From the NCBI GenBank assembly GCA_963761475.1, contig CAVXGT010000019.1:930001-994000 (forward strand): 64,000 bases of DNA, written 5' to 3'. This document shows, piece by piece, positions 27,407 through 36,549 of this stretch (positions are counted from its first letter, which is position 1; every line of letters begins with the position of its first letter). The DNA comes from Ga0077555 sp963761475. Its GTDB lineage: Bacteria > Pseudomonadota > Alphaproteobacteria > Rhizobiales > Hyphomicrobiaceae. The position numbers and the translations under genes are program-made. The notes below the pieces were generated by a model. That model was not told the origin of the DNA. It saw nothing but the letters and a program-made list of their open reading frames with translations, and did not search any database.

Positions 27407-28706
27407 CTACTTGATCATCGTCGACGGGATCAGGGTGATGATCTGCGGGAAGGCGATGAGGATTGCGACATTGATGATGTCGACCAGCACGAACCAGCCG
27501 CAGCCCTTGAACATGTCGACCATGGAGACGTCCGGGGCGACGCCCTTGAGGACGTAGACGTTGAGGCCGACAGGGGGCGTGATCAAGCCGATCTCGACCA
27601 TGCGCACGACGAGAACGCCGAACACGATCGGGTCGATGCCGAGGGTCTTGATGGTCGGCAGGATGATCGGCACGGTCAGCAGCAGCATGCCGATGCCATC
27701 GAGGAACATGCCGAGCATGAGGTAGAGCATCAGAATGCCGACCAGGACGACCGTCGGCGGCAGGTCGAACGACAGGATCCACTGGGCGACGATGCCGGGC
27801 ATGCCGGTGAAGCCGAGGAAGTGGACGTAGATCAACACGCCAGAGACGATGGCGAAGATGAGCCCGGTGGCGCGAGCCGTCTCGACCATGGCGCTCCAGA
27901 AGCCCTTGAGGTCGATGCGGGGAATGGCCATGAGCAACGCGCCAAACGCGCCGATGGCAGCGGACTCTGTCGGTGTCGCAAGGCCAGTGTAGATGGAGCC
28001 CATGACGAGCACGATGAGGACCACCATGCCCCATACGCCGCTGATCGAGGATATACGCTCGCTCCAGGAGGCTTTGGGTTGGGGCAGGCCCAGCTTGGGG
28101 TTGAACTTGAAGCGCAACAGCAGCATGGCTGAATAACTGAAGGCTTCAAGCAGGCCTGGCAGGATGCCGGCAAGCAGCAACGCGCCTATCGATTCCTCGG
28201 CGATGAAGCCATAGACCACCATCAGCACCGATGGAGGTATCATGGTCGCCATAGTGCCGCCGGCAGCGACACAGCCTGTCGAGACCTTGTCGTCGTAGCC
28301 GGCCTTCTTGAGTTCGGGCAAGGCTATGCGGCCCATGACGGCGGCGGATGCCGTCGAGGCGCCGCAGGCAGCGGCAAAGCCTGCCGAGCCGACGATGGTT
28401 GCGATGGCCAGGCCGCCGGGCAAGTGGCCGACCCAAATTCGCGCCGCCCGGTACAGACTCGCTGGTGATGCCGGCGTAGAACGCGAAGAAGCCCATCATG
28501 ATGAAGAGCGGCAACACGATGAGGTTGTAGTTCGAAAGGTGGCCGTAGATGGTTTGTGCGGAGAGGGCGGCGGCGGCATCGTAACCGCGAAGCACCCACA
28601 GGCCGACGAAGCCACACAAGGCCGTCGCGAACGCGATGCGAATGCCCGACACGAGCAAAAGTGTCAAGGCCAGTAGCGACCAGAGGCCAGCAGCGATGGG
28701 ATCCAT
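27407..28706 (-). pseudogene. dctM: TRAP transporter large permease (DctM), frameshifted
   Basis: The N-terminal part (MDPIAAGLWSLLALTLLLV through FYAGITSE) and the remainder (GGLAIATIVGSAGFAAACGA to the C-terminus) are both standard DctM multi-pass membrane sequence but lie in different frames. The frames cross at about 28440-28460. Removing one base (near 28457) yields ITSELYRAARIWVGHLPGG, the family consensus, and a 432-residue protein of normal length. DctM is the permease that moves organic acids with Na+ in the DctPQM system. Third gene of the dctP-dctQ-dctM unit. Real mutation or assembly error is unresolved. Confidence 0.85.
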
Positions 28707-28769
28707 GGGGAGGCGAACCGCGGTTATGGGGCGTTTGGGAAAGGGTGGGATGAACTGGGGCGGGTGGCC

Positions 28770-29372
28770 TCAGTCTGTCGTTGCGTGGAGGCCGGTTTCG
28801 TCGACGGGGGTGTCGTCGGGATATTTGTCCGGGTTCAGCAGGCTCATGAACTGAGCGATCATGCGCAACGTGAGCATGCCGTAGCCAAGAGCGATGGTGC
28901 CGGCCCAGTACCACGTTTTGAAATAGGGCTCCGTCATCGTCACGTCCTCGTAGAGCCAGAACAGGTAGGTGTTCTTGACGCTGAACCAGCTGATCACGGC
29001 GCAGACGAGGGAACTCACGACCAGTGCCGCCATCATGGCGAGCCGCCGGGCGGCTGGCGAGAGGGCGTCGAGGACGAGGTCCATGCCGACGTGTCCGTGC
29101 GTTCGCTGGGTGTAGGAGACGGCCAGAAAGACGACGGCGATGATGATGAGCTCGGAGAGCTCAAGGTGCCCGGGCTGAGGCGAGTTGAAGCCGTAACGCA
29201 TGAGGACCTCGACGGCCACATAGAACATGAGGCCGAGAATCATCAGGATCGATACGGCGAGAAGCGCCTGCTCCAGCCAGCGGAAGACGACCAACATCGG
29301 TTTGTAAAACAACATCGTCGCCGCATACATTGCGGCGACGACGACGAGCAGGATAACAATTTCCTGTGTCAA
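28770..29372 (-). CDS. dctQ: TRAP transporter small permease (DctQ)
   Basis: A 200-residue, four-TM protein, the small membrane partner of DctM. Hydrophobic segments lie at about 4-20, 38-58, 75-92 and 107-130. The conserved SELIIIAVVFLAVSYTQRTHGHVGMD holds the usual DctQ core. The start is a TTG at 29372 with GGAG 8 bases upstream. Lies 25 bases after dctP and 63 bases before dctM. Confidence 0.88.
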   Translation of the reverse strand: MTQEIVILLVVVAAMYAATMLFYKPMLVVFRWLEQALLAVSILMILGLMFYVAVEVLMRYGFNSPQPGHLELSELIIIAVVFLAVSYTQRTHGHVGMDLVLDALSPAARRLAMMAALVVSSLVCAVISWFSVKNTYLFWLYEDVTMTEPYFKTWYWAGTIALGYGMLTLRMIAQFMSLLNPDKYPDDTPVDETGLHATTD

Positions 29373-29397
29373 GGTAGGCTCCAGTGGTGAGCGGTGC

Positions 29398-30432
29398 TTA
29401 CTTTATCTTGGCAACTTCAGCTTTGACGAAGTCCAGGATCTTCTTGCCGGGCCGGCCCGCCTTTTCCTGGTCCTTGACCCACTGGTCCCAGATCTCGGCG
29501 GCCGTCGCCTGCAGCTTCTTGCGTTCGGCAGCGGGGAACTGATGGACCTCAAGCTTCTGTTTGAACTCGGGGATCCACTTCTTATCGGCGGCGTCGTAGG
29601 CCTCGAGCAGAGCGGCTGTGGACGCCTTGCGAACTTCCGGCAGCATCTTCTTCAGGTTGGACGGCATCTTGTTCCAGGTCTTCATGCTCAGGCCCTGGAA
29701 GCACATGAAGCCGCTCATGGCCATGCCTTCGGTCGAGAACTTGGAGACCTCGTAGATGCGGTAGGCGCCGAAGGTGTAGGCGTAGGGAAAGCCGATCATG
29801 TCGATCGTGCCGCGCTCCAGCGCCGTGTAGGTCTCAGGCGCGGGCACGTTGGTCGGCACGGCGCCGAACTTGGCCAGAGCCTTGGCGTTGAGGCCGGAGA
29901 TACGCATCTTGACGCCTTTCATGTCGTCGGTCGATGCGATCTTCTTGTTGCCCATGAATTCATAGGCCGGCAGCGTGGTCGGCTCGAACGCGATCATGTT
30001 CCAGCGATCTGCCATTTCCTTCTTGATGAGCGGATGCTCGAGAATGGCGTGATCGATCTTGGCGCGGTCTGTGGTTTTGGACGGCGCGAGGAAGGGCAGC
30101 TCCATGACGGAGAGCAGCGGGAATTTGGCCGGCGCGTAGCCGACGCAGATGTTGCCACCCTCATAACCACCGGTCTTGATCGCCTCGGGAACCGCCTTGG
30201 GCGGGCCGAGCGCTGCGCCATAGTGGATCTTCAACTCGAACTTGCCGCCTCCGGCCTTGTTCAGCATGTCGGCAGCGGTCTCGATGCCTCGCGTGACCTC
30301 ACGCTTGGGACCGAAATAGTTGTGGTTCCAGGTGATCTTGTCTTGGGCGTTGGTGGAGGTTGTGGTGGTGGCTGACACTATCGCCAGCACGGAACCTAGC
30401 CCAGCCAAATGGCGGGCGCCAAAGAAAACCAT
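29398..30432 (-). CDS. dctP: TRAP transporter substrate-binding protein (DctP), intact copy
   Basis: A 344-residue periplasmic binding protein that captures a carboxylate and hands it to DctQM. The signal peptide covers about 1-27 (MVFFGARHLAGLGSVLAIVS, then TSTNAQ). The solute-ligand arginine region is in MKGVKMRISGLNAKAL and the conserved core is ALERGTIDMIGFPYAYTFGA. ATG 30432 is chosen for GGGAGGA upstream; the longer frame is non-conserved. It is about 60% alike by eye to the second copy at 30735-31773. The ligand is unknown. Confidence 0.9.
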   Translation of the reverse strand: MVFFGARHLAGLGSVLAIVSATTTTSTNAQDKITWNHNYFGPKREVTRGIETAADMLNKAGGGKFELKIHYGAALGPPKAVPEAIKTGGYEGGNICVGYAPAKFPLLSVMELPFLAPSKTTDRAKIDHAILEHPLIKKEMADRWNMIAFEPTTLPAYEFMGNKKIASTDDMKGVKMRISGLNAKALAKFGAVPTNVPAPETYTALERGTIDMIGFPYAYTFGAYRIYEVSKFSTEGMAMSGFMCFQGLSMKTWNKMPSNLKKMLPEVRKASTAALLEAYDAADKKWIPEFKQKLEVHQFPAAERKKLQATAAEIWDQWVKDQEKAGRPGKKILDFVKAEVAKIK

Positions 30433-30633
30433 CGGTATCCTCCCTGTGGTCTCGGACATTTCAGAAAGACGGAGCAAGTTGGCCTTGCTGCCTTCCATCG
30501 GAAATTCAGCCGTTCGACTACGGCTGTGCGAGTGGCGCTGGCAGTTGTCCTGCTCGGGCCTGGGTTCGAACTTAGCCGTACTGGGCACGATGACGCAACC
30601 CCTTAACTCGTGGCCGGCGGTTTTGCGTGGGCA

Positions 30634-30667
30634 TAAAAAAGCCCCGGCGCATCGCTGCCGGGGCTTC
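30634..30667 (-). terminator. rho-independent terminator after the second dctP
   Basis: A 10-base stem, AAGCCCCGGC (30639-30648) with GCCGGGGCTT (30657-30666), followed on the minus strand by six T (30635-30640). It separates the second dctP from the downstream dctPQM unit. The rest of the gap (30433-30734) shows no gene. Confidence 0.85.
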
Positions 30668-30734
30668 GTGGTCTACCGCTGCGCCGGGGCTGTCGATTGC
30701 TCGAAAAGGCCCGCGGGATCGGTGTTTTTGTGCG

Positions 30735-31773
30735 TCACTTGAACTTCGCGACTTCCTTCTTCACGAAGTCGAGCATTGCCCGGCCCGGCCGGCCCGCTTT
30801 TTCCTGCTCCACGACCCAGCCTTCCCAAATCTCGTTAGCGCCGGCGATCAGGCGCTGGCGATCGGCAGGTGAGAACGTGTTGACCTCAAGCTTCTGCTTG
30901 AACACAGGGATCCACTTCGCATCCGCGGCTTCGTAGGCCTTGACCAGTGCCGTCTTGGCCAGCTCCTGGGCCTGCGGCAGCTTGGCTTTGAGGGCTTCGG
31001 GGAATTTGTTGAAGGCCGTGATTGAGATGCCCTGGAAGCACATGAAGCCGTTGAGGGCGATGCCGTCGGTCACAAACTTTGCGACCTCGTGGAGCTTGTA
31101 GGCGCCGAAGCTGTAGGCGTAGGGGAAACCGAAGCTGTCGATGGTACCGCGCTCGAGTGCTGTGTAGGCCTCAGGTGCAGTCACGACCACGGGGACGGCG
31201 CCGAACTTCGACAGAGCCTTGGCGTTGAGACCGGAGATGCGCACCTTCACGCCCTTGAAGTCTTCGGGCTTTGCGATTTTTCGATTGCCCATGAACTCAT
31301 AGGCGGGCAGCGCCGTCGGCCCGAAGTATTTGATGTTCCAGCGTTCGGCCATTTCCTTGATCGAGGCGGGATGAGCGTAAACGGCATCATCGACCTTGAC
31401 GCGGTCCTCGAGCTTGGCTGGCGGCAGGAACGGCAATTCCATGACGTTCGTCATCGGGAATTTCCCGGGGTAGTAGCCCGTGCACATCTGGCCGCCTTCG
31501 TAGCCGCCCGACTTGATGGCTTCCGGAGTTTGTTTCTCGGGACCCAGTGCCGAGCCGTATGCGATCTTGATCTGGACCTTGCCGCCAGAATTCTTTGGCG
31601 AAGAAGTCCGCCATGGCCTCGATGCCGGCGGTCACCGCGCGTTTCGGGCCAAAGATATTCCAGTTGAGGACAAGCGGGTCCTGGGCTGCTGCCGGTGAGC
31701 TCGAAATGGCTACGGCAGGCGCTAGCAGCACGCAGGCCGCAAGCAGGCGTGAAATGGTGGCACGATGTGCCAT
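30735..31773 (-). pseudogene. second TRAP substrate-binding protein (DctP), frameshifted
   Basis: The leader (MAHRATISRLLAACVLLAP, cleavage after PAAAQ) and residues up to EAMADFFAK are in one frame. From SGGKVQIKIAYGSALGPEKQ on, the protein continues in another. The switch lies at about 31585-31595; dropping one base restores FFAKNSGGKVQIK and gives 345 residues, matching its paralogue at 29398-30432. GGGAGAA precedes the ATG. It has its own terminator and no permease, so it is an extra binding protein that may feed the neighbouring DctQM. Confidence 0.85.
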
Positions 31774-32022
31774 GGTGTTCTCCCTAGTTTAAGTCTCTTT
31801 GGACTGTGCGTCCGTGGCGTTGTTGCTGCAGAAAAGGCCCGCTGGAGACGCCCCTAGCAATCGGGCTGCCAGTCGAGCTGCCGTGACCCTATGGGCGGCG
31901 TTACTTAAGCCAACCAAAGCCTTTGCGATCCGGCGGTGTTGTTTACGGCTTGGCCCAACGCGTGGCAAGCTCGCCGCGCAGCAAGGTTGCCGGCGCGGCA
32001 TCCGATCCAGCGCAGGGCCAGT

Positions 32023-32685
32023 TCAAGCCGCGATCGGCTGATCGGGGAAGGACAACTGCTCGCGCGCGCGCCACTCGTTGGTGACGTAGTTGATGATCAC
32101 CGATTTGCGGATGCCCTTGATCGGGCGCTGCTCGAAGCCATGGTAAGTGTCGTCGGAGGGCACGAACACCATGGCGGCGTTGGGCTTGAATGGCGAGCGG
32201 CCGACGTGACGCTTCTGGGCGTCATAGATATCGGTGCCGAGGTCGGCATGACTCGGATCAGGCGAGAGATAGAGCAGCATCGTGAACACCTTGACGCCAA
32301 GGTCGGTGTGCGGCTCCAGCCAGAAGCCATCGGTGTCCTGCGCGTATTCGAGTCGAAGGTAGGACCCGGCTAGATCGGTGTCGAAGGTCTGCTGGATGGT
32401 GTCGGTTACGATACGCGACTGGAAAGCCTCGGCAAAAGCGGCAACAACCGGGTATTTGTCGCGGTTTTCCTGATCAAAATACTTGCGCGTCGCATTGTGC
32501 AACTCCCGCTTGCCGGAGAGACCGCCGAGGGCTGGTGCCGGAAACGGCAAGTGCGCGATCTCGTCGGCCACTGCGTCGGGGACGCAGCGGTAAAGCAGCC
32601 AGTGGGGGTAGGGGGCGTCGTGGTGCTCGGCTCCCGTCATGCTCGAGATGAGTGCGCTGATGATGGCTTGCGTTGCGTTGGCCAT
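32023..32685 (-). CDS. 2-oxoglutarate/Fe(II)-dependent oxygenase family protein
   Basis: A 220-residue protein with a double-stranded beta-helix pattern. The metal motif HxD is in WLEPHTDLGVKVFTML, the distal His probably in DTYHGFEQRP, and the 2OG-binding Arg in IRKSVIINYV. Start ATG 32685 (MANATQAIISAL) has GGGGACA upstream; the 100-codon extension in frame is not protein-like. The substrate is unknown; homologues are often near polysaccharide genes. One of three such oxygenases in the window. Confidence 0.8.
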   Translation of the reverse strand: MANATQAIISALISSMTGAEHHDAPYPHWLLYRCVPDAVADEIAHLPFPAPALGGLSGKRELHNATRKYFDQENRDKYPVVAAFAEAFQSRIVTDTIQQTFDTDLAGSYLRLEYAQDTDGFWLEPHTDLGVKVFTMLLYLSPDPSHADLGTDIYDAQKRHVGRSPFKPNAAMVFVPSDDTYHGFEQRPIKGIRKSVIINYVTNEWRAREQLSFPDQPIAA

Positions 32686-33038
32686 GGTCTGGTGTCCCCG
32701 TTTGTGGCCGGCGCCCGGCGTCTCGTGCCGGTGTCGCGAGCGATGCACCCTTGCCGGGTGCGTGTGCAACGGGCGTAGCATCAGGGGTGCTGCGGGCCCT
32801 ACGAGGCACGGCGTCGCTGTCGGACACTCATCCAGCGCCAAATCGTAGCAGGCGAGTCGGGAATTGTCCTCTTCAGTGCGTTCGTAGCGCTCCAAGGCGC
32901 CAATTGGCGGGTGCGGCAACTCACTGCGCCGCTGCCAGCCGCCGCATTGCCGCCCGCTTTGGCGTGCTGCAGGAACGTCCGTCACAGCCGGCGCCGTGAG
33001 TCGCAGGCACCTCTCAGCAAGGCGAACCCGCCCGCTCC
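32686..33038. other. intergenic, divergent
   Basis: A 353-base gap between the oxygenase (minus) and the AEC transporter (plus). I see no gene, repeat or terminator. The open minus frame is Arg/His-rich and non-conserved. Confidence 0.4.
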
Positions 33039-33956
33039 ATGGCCCTCTTCCTCGATATCCTGATCAAGGTGACGCTGCCGATCATGGTGCTGATCGCGCT
33101 CGGCTATGGGCTGCAGCCGCGGCTCAAGCTCGATGTCGCGAGCCTCAATCGGTTGCAGGTCTACGTGGTGATGCCGGCGTTCTTCATTCATTTTCTGTCG
33201 GCCGGACGGCAACCGATCTCGGTGGTTTGGCCGGTAGTCTACTTCGGCATCGTGCAGTTCCTGATGCTCATTCCACTCGGCTGGCTGCTCGCCATGGCGT
33301 TTCGCATGCGGCGCACGCTCGCCCCGATGATCGGCGTCGGCGCTGCCTACGCGAACGTCGGTTTTTTCGGGGTTCCGGTGACGCAGCTGGCCTTCGGGCC
33401 GGACTATCTGATCCACCAGTCGGTGCTGGCGGCACTGATGGCGATCCTGACGACGACGGTCGGGGTTTGGGTGATGGCGCCCAGTGGCGGGCATCCCTTC
33501 GCCAAGCTCAGGACGGCCTTCGAGACGCCGCTGATTCCTTCAGTGATCGTGGGTCTGACGCTGCGCGGTTTCGAGGTCGAAGTGCCGGCAGTGGTCGGCC
33601 AGCCATTACAGCTGCTCGGTTCGATCTTCACGCCGCTAGCGCTCTATACGCTCGGAGCGCAGGTGGCGCAGTCGCGGCTCGGCGCCATCGAGTGGGGACC
33701 GCAGACGTTGATTCTGAGCTTGAAGTTCCTGGTGGCGCCAGCGCTGACGTGGTGGATCTGCGGTGTGATGGAATTGCCGGGCGACATTACGGCGGTGATC
33801 GTGGTGGCGGCGTCGACGCCTGTCGGCGTGCTGATCACCATTTTTGCGCTCGAGTACAAGATGGAATCGGAATTCATCTCGACGGCGGTGGTGCTTTCGA
33901 CGCTGCTGTCGCCGCTGATGGTGACGGCGTGGATCCTGTTGGTGCGACTGTTTTGA
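33039..33956 (+). CDS. AEC family transporter (auxin efflux carrier-like permease)
   Basis: A 305-residue inner-membrane permease with about ten TM segments. Typical features are the N-terminal ILIKVTLPIMVLIALGYGL, the VYVVMPAFFIHFLS segment and the conserved AAYANVGFFGVPVTQLAFGP in the middle. Bacterial relatives move malonate, malate or other small acids. It converges on an Lrp/AsnC regulator gene 19 bases away. Confidence 0.9.
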   Translation: MALFLDILIKVTLPIMVLIALGYGLQPRLKLDVASLNRLQVYVVMPAFFIHFLSAGRQPISVVWPVVYFGIVQFLMLIPLGWLLAMAFRMRRTLAPMIGVGAAYANVGFFGVPVTQLAFGPDYLIHQSVLAALMAILTTTVGVWVMAPSGGHPFAKLRTAFETPLIPSVIVGLTLRGFEVEVPAVVGQPLQLLGSIFTPLALYTLGAQVAQSRLGAIEWGPQTLILSLKFLVAPALTWWICGVMELPGDITAVIVVAASTPVGVLITIFALEYKMESEFISTAVVLSTLLSPLMVTAWILLVRLF

Positions 33957-33975
33957 GCGTAGGCGGGGCGTCGAG

Positions 33976-34452
33976 TCAGCGGCGCTGCTCGATCGGGACG
34001 CCCGGCTCATTCTTCGCCCTGCGCAGGACCAGCGTGGTCTTCACGCTGGCGATATTCGGGACGGGGGTCAGTACATCCAGTACGAAGGCCTGGAAGGCCG
34101 TCATGTCGGTTGCCACGCATTTCAGGATGTAGTCGGCTTCGCCGGCCAGCATGAAGGCCTCGCGCACCGCTGGCCAGGTGAGCAACAAGTTCTCGAATTC
34201 ACGCAGCTCGGCTTCTCCCTGCGCCCGCAGTGTCACCAAGGCGAAGGCGGTGACTTCGAAACCGGTCAAGGCCTCGTCTATGACGGCGTGGTAGCCGCGA
34301 ATGAAGCCGGCACTTTCGAGGGCCTGAACCCGTCGCAGACAGGGCGGGGGCGAAAGGCCGACACGCTGGGCCAGCGCGACGTTGGTCAGGCGACCGTCGG
34401 TTTGCAGCTCCCTGAGGATGCGCCAATCCGTAGCATCGAGGCGAACGCGCAT
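33976..34452 (-). CDS. Lrp/AsnC family transcriptional regulator
   Basis: A 158-residue regulator. The HTH is at about 8-55 (LDATDWRILRELQTDGRLTN, then QRVGLSPPPCLRRVQALE). The RAM effector-binding domain is at about 70-150 (AFALVTLRAQ, VREAFMLAGEADYILKCVA). The start at 34452 is chosen as the usual Lrp N-terminus, with AAGGAG upstream. Such regulators often sense amino acids; it may control the convergent AEC permease or itself. Confidence 0.92.
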   Translation of the reverse strand: MRVRLDATDWRILRELQTDGRLTNVALAQRVGLSPPPCLRRVQALESAGFIRGYHAVIDEALTGFEVTAFALVTLRAQGEAELREFENLLLTWPAVREAFMLAGEADYILKCVATDMTAFQAFVLDVLTPVPNIASVKTTLVLRRAKNEPGVPIEQRR

Positions 34453-34581
34453 CGCGGGTAGTGGCTCCTTGCAGGTTGGTGTCGGCGTGCGCAAGTTGAC
34501 CACGCCGGATCGATCCCGTGCAAGGCTTTCCGATGTGGCACGGCCTGGGGATCGATCGGCTTGAGCTCGGGAGCGACGGAG

Positions 34582-35604
34582 ATGACGGGGGAGCGACCGC
34601 TGGCGGGCCTAAAGGCGTGGATCATCACCGACGACAAGGCGGGGATGCAGGTGCAGGCACGAGGCGTCGCTGAGGTGCTGGGCGTTGCCTATGAAGCCAA
34701 GCAGGTTGCGCCGAGTGGTGTGTGGCGGGTTCTCGCACCCTACGGGCCGCCCGACCCGGCGGACGGAAAGGGGCCGGCCGGCTTCCTGAAGCCGCCGTGG
34801 CCGGACGTCGCCATCGCGACCGGCCGGCTTGCGGTGCCATACATTCGGGCGCTGAAGAAGCTTGCTGGGCCGGCCGTTTTCACGGTGGTGCTGCAGGATC
34901 CCAAGACCAGTGCTCGCACCGCGGATCTGATCTGGGTGCCTGAGCACGACCGGCGGCGTGGAGCCAATGTGATCACGACGCTGACGGCACCGCATGGTTT
35001 TTCGCCAGAGCGGCTGGCTCGGCTCAGGCGGGAGGTGCCGGATTTCGTGGCGACATTGCCGGGGCCGCGCGTTGGCGTCATCCTGGGAGGCAAAAACGCC
35101 GTCTACAAGTTCACCGATGCCGACGACGACAGGCTTGAAGCCTCGCTGGTGTCACTCGCCCAGCTTGGCGCGAGTTTTATGATCACGCCGTCGCGGAGGA
35201 CGCACCAACGGCTGGTGCGGGCCGTGGATCGTGCCACCAAGGCGTCGCCGCGGTTTCTGTGGAATGGTGAAGGAGACAATCCCTATCCAGCCATTCTTGC
35301 CCATGCCGATCTCTTCGTTGTCACTGGCGACAGCGTCAATATGACCGGGGAACCGCTGGCAACGGGCAAGCCCGTGTATGTGTTCGAACCTTCGGGGGGA
35401 TCGGCCAAATTCCGGCGCTTTCACGAGGCACTGCGGCGCTATGGCGCCACACGGGCGTTGCCGGAGGCGGTTAAAAGCCTGGAGACGTGGAGTTACACGC
35501 CGCTCGATTCCGCTGCGGAGATTGCTGCTGAAATCGCGCAACGAATGGCGCGGCGAAGGCATATGCTGGCGGGGTTGGCGGGCGGTGCGACGCCAACAGG
35601 GTGA
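34582..35604 (+). CDS. ELM1/GtrOC1 family protein (mitochondrial fission ELM1-like)
   Basis: A 340-residue cytosolic protein. Conserved stretches of the ELM1 family are visible: AWIITDDKAGMQVQARGVAE at the start, VAIATGRLAVPYI, VVLQDPKTSARTADLIWVPEHD, VGVILGGKNAVYKF and FVVTGDSVNMTGEPLATGKP. The last resembles the nucleotide-sugar site of GT-B glycosyltransferases. Bacterial members are often next to envelope or LPS genes, and the exact reaction is not settled. ATG 34582 is chosen over a TTG at 34561 (GGGAG upstream). A 2OG oxygenase follows 78 bases later. Confidence 0.88.
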   Translation: MTGERPLAGLKAWIITDDKAGMQVQARGVAEVLGVAYEAKQVAPSGVWRVLAPYGPPDPADGKGPAGFLKPPWPDVAIATGRLAVPYIRALKKLAGPAVFTVVLQDPKTSARTADLIWVPEHDRRRGANVITTLTAPHGFSPERLARLRREVPDFVATLPGPRVGVILGGKNAVYKFTDADDDRLEASLVSLAQLGASFMITPSRRTHQRLVRAVDRATKASPRFLWNGEGDNPYPAILAHADLFVVTGDSVNMTGEPLATGKPVYVFEPSGGSAKFRRFHEALRRYGATRALPEAVKSLETWSYTPLDSAAEIAAEIAQRMARRRHMLAGLAGGATPTG

Positions 35605-35682
35605 TTTCCGGCCGGCGGATCGCTCGCGGTACGAGATTGTGGCGGGCGGGACTGCCAGGGCGGATGCAGGGGAAACTGGGGC

Positions 35683-36303
35683 ATGGCACATCTCGACATT
35701 GCGCGGCTGCGGGCGACGCCGTTGCTTGACGCGCCATATGAGCACCTGATCGTCACGGGCTTTCTCGGCGCCGATAGCGTGGCCGCCGTCAACCGCACCT
35801 TTCCGCCCATCGAGAAGGGCGGCAGCTATCCATTGGACTCGCTGAGTGAAAACATGACCATTCGCGAGGTGATCAATGAGCTCGATAGCCCGGCCTTTGA
35901 GGCGGCGATTGCCGAGAAGTTCGGAGTGGATCTCGGTGGGCGGCCAAAAATGTTCTCGCTGCGAGGCTATACGCGCGCCAAAGACGGGCAGATTCACACC
36001 GATTCCAAGGACAAGATCATCACAGCGCTGCTCTACCTCAACGAGGACTGGCAACAGCCGGGGGGGCGATTGCGGATCCTGCGCAACGGCCATGATGTCG
36101 ATGACTACGCGGCCGAGGTGGCTCCGGACCAGGGCACGCTGCTGGTCTTTAAGCGCTCGGAGCGCTCGTGGCACGGGCATCATCCTTTCGAGGGCCAGCG
36201 GCGGTCGCTGCAGATGAACTGGATGACGAGCGAAGGCTCGAAGGGGTTCCATGCCATCCGCCACCGCATCTCGGCGGCGGTAAAAAAAGTCATGGTGGGC
36301 TGA
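35683..36303 (+). CDS. 2OG-Fe(II) oxygenase
   Basis: A 206-residue dioxygenase. The iron ligands are HxD in GQIHTDSKDKIITALLYLN and a distal His in SWHGHHPF; the 2OG-binding Arg is in GQRRSLQMNWM. GGRLRILRNG and GTLLVFKRS are typical core strands. The substrate is unknown. Same direction as the ELM1-like gene, so the two may be co-transcribed and act on envelope saccharides or lipids (inference). Confidence 0.88.
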   Translation: MAHLDIARLRATPLLDAPYEHLIVTGFLGADSVAAVNRTFPPIEKGGSYPLDSLSENMTIREVINELDSPAFEAAIAEKFGVDLGGRPKMFSLRGYTRAKDGQIHTDSKDKIITALLYLNEDWQQPGGRLRILRNGHDVDDYAAEVAPDQGTLLVFKRSERSWHGHHPFEGQRRSLQMNWMTSEGSKGFHAIRHRISAAVKKVMVG

Positions 36304-36486
36304 GGGCGGCGGTAACGACAAGCACGGCTTCGCTGCTCCCAGTCATATGGACTTGGAGATGTGTCCGGGCTCGTAGCTCAAAAGGCGCTGTCCATGGTGC
36401 GCTGTGTGAGCAGCCCGCGGATTCAACTTGGCTTATTCAGCCAAAAGCGTGATGGCCAGTTGCCAACAGCGGCCCGTCGCACGAAT

Positions 36487-36520
36487 GCCAAAAACAAAGG
36501 CCGTCGCAAGACGGCCTTTG
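36487..36520 (-). terminator. terminator after the first Hint-domain gene
   Basis: A perfect 10-base stem, AAAGGCCGTC (36496-36505) with GACGGCCTTT (36510-36519), and a GCAA loop. On the minus strand it is followed by TTTGTTTTTGG. The second Hint gene has a near-copy of this hairpin. Confidence 0.8.
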
Positions 36521-36549
36521 CAGGAAAGACGTTTCTGGCGTGAGGCGAG

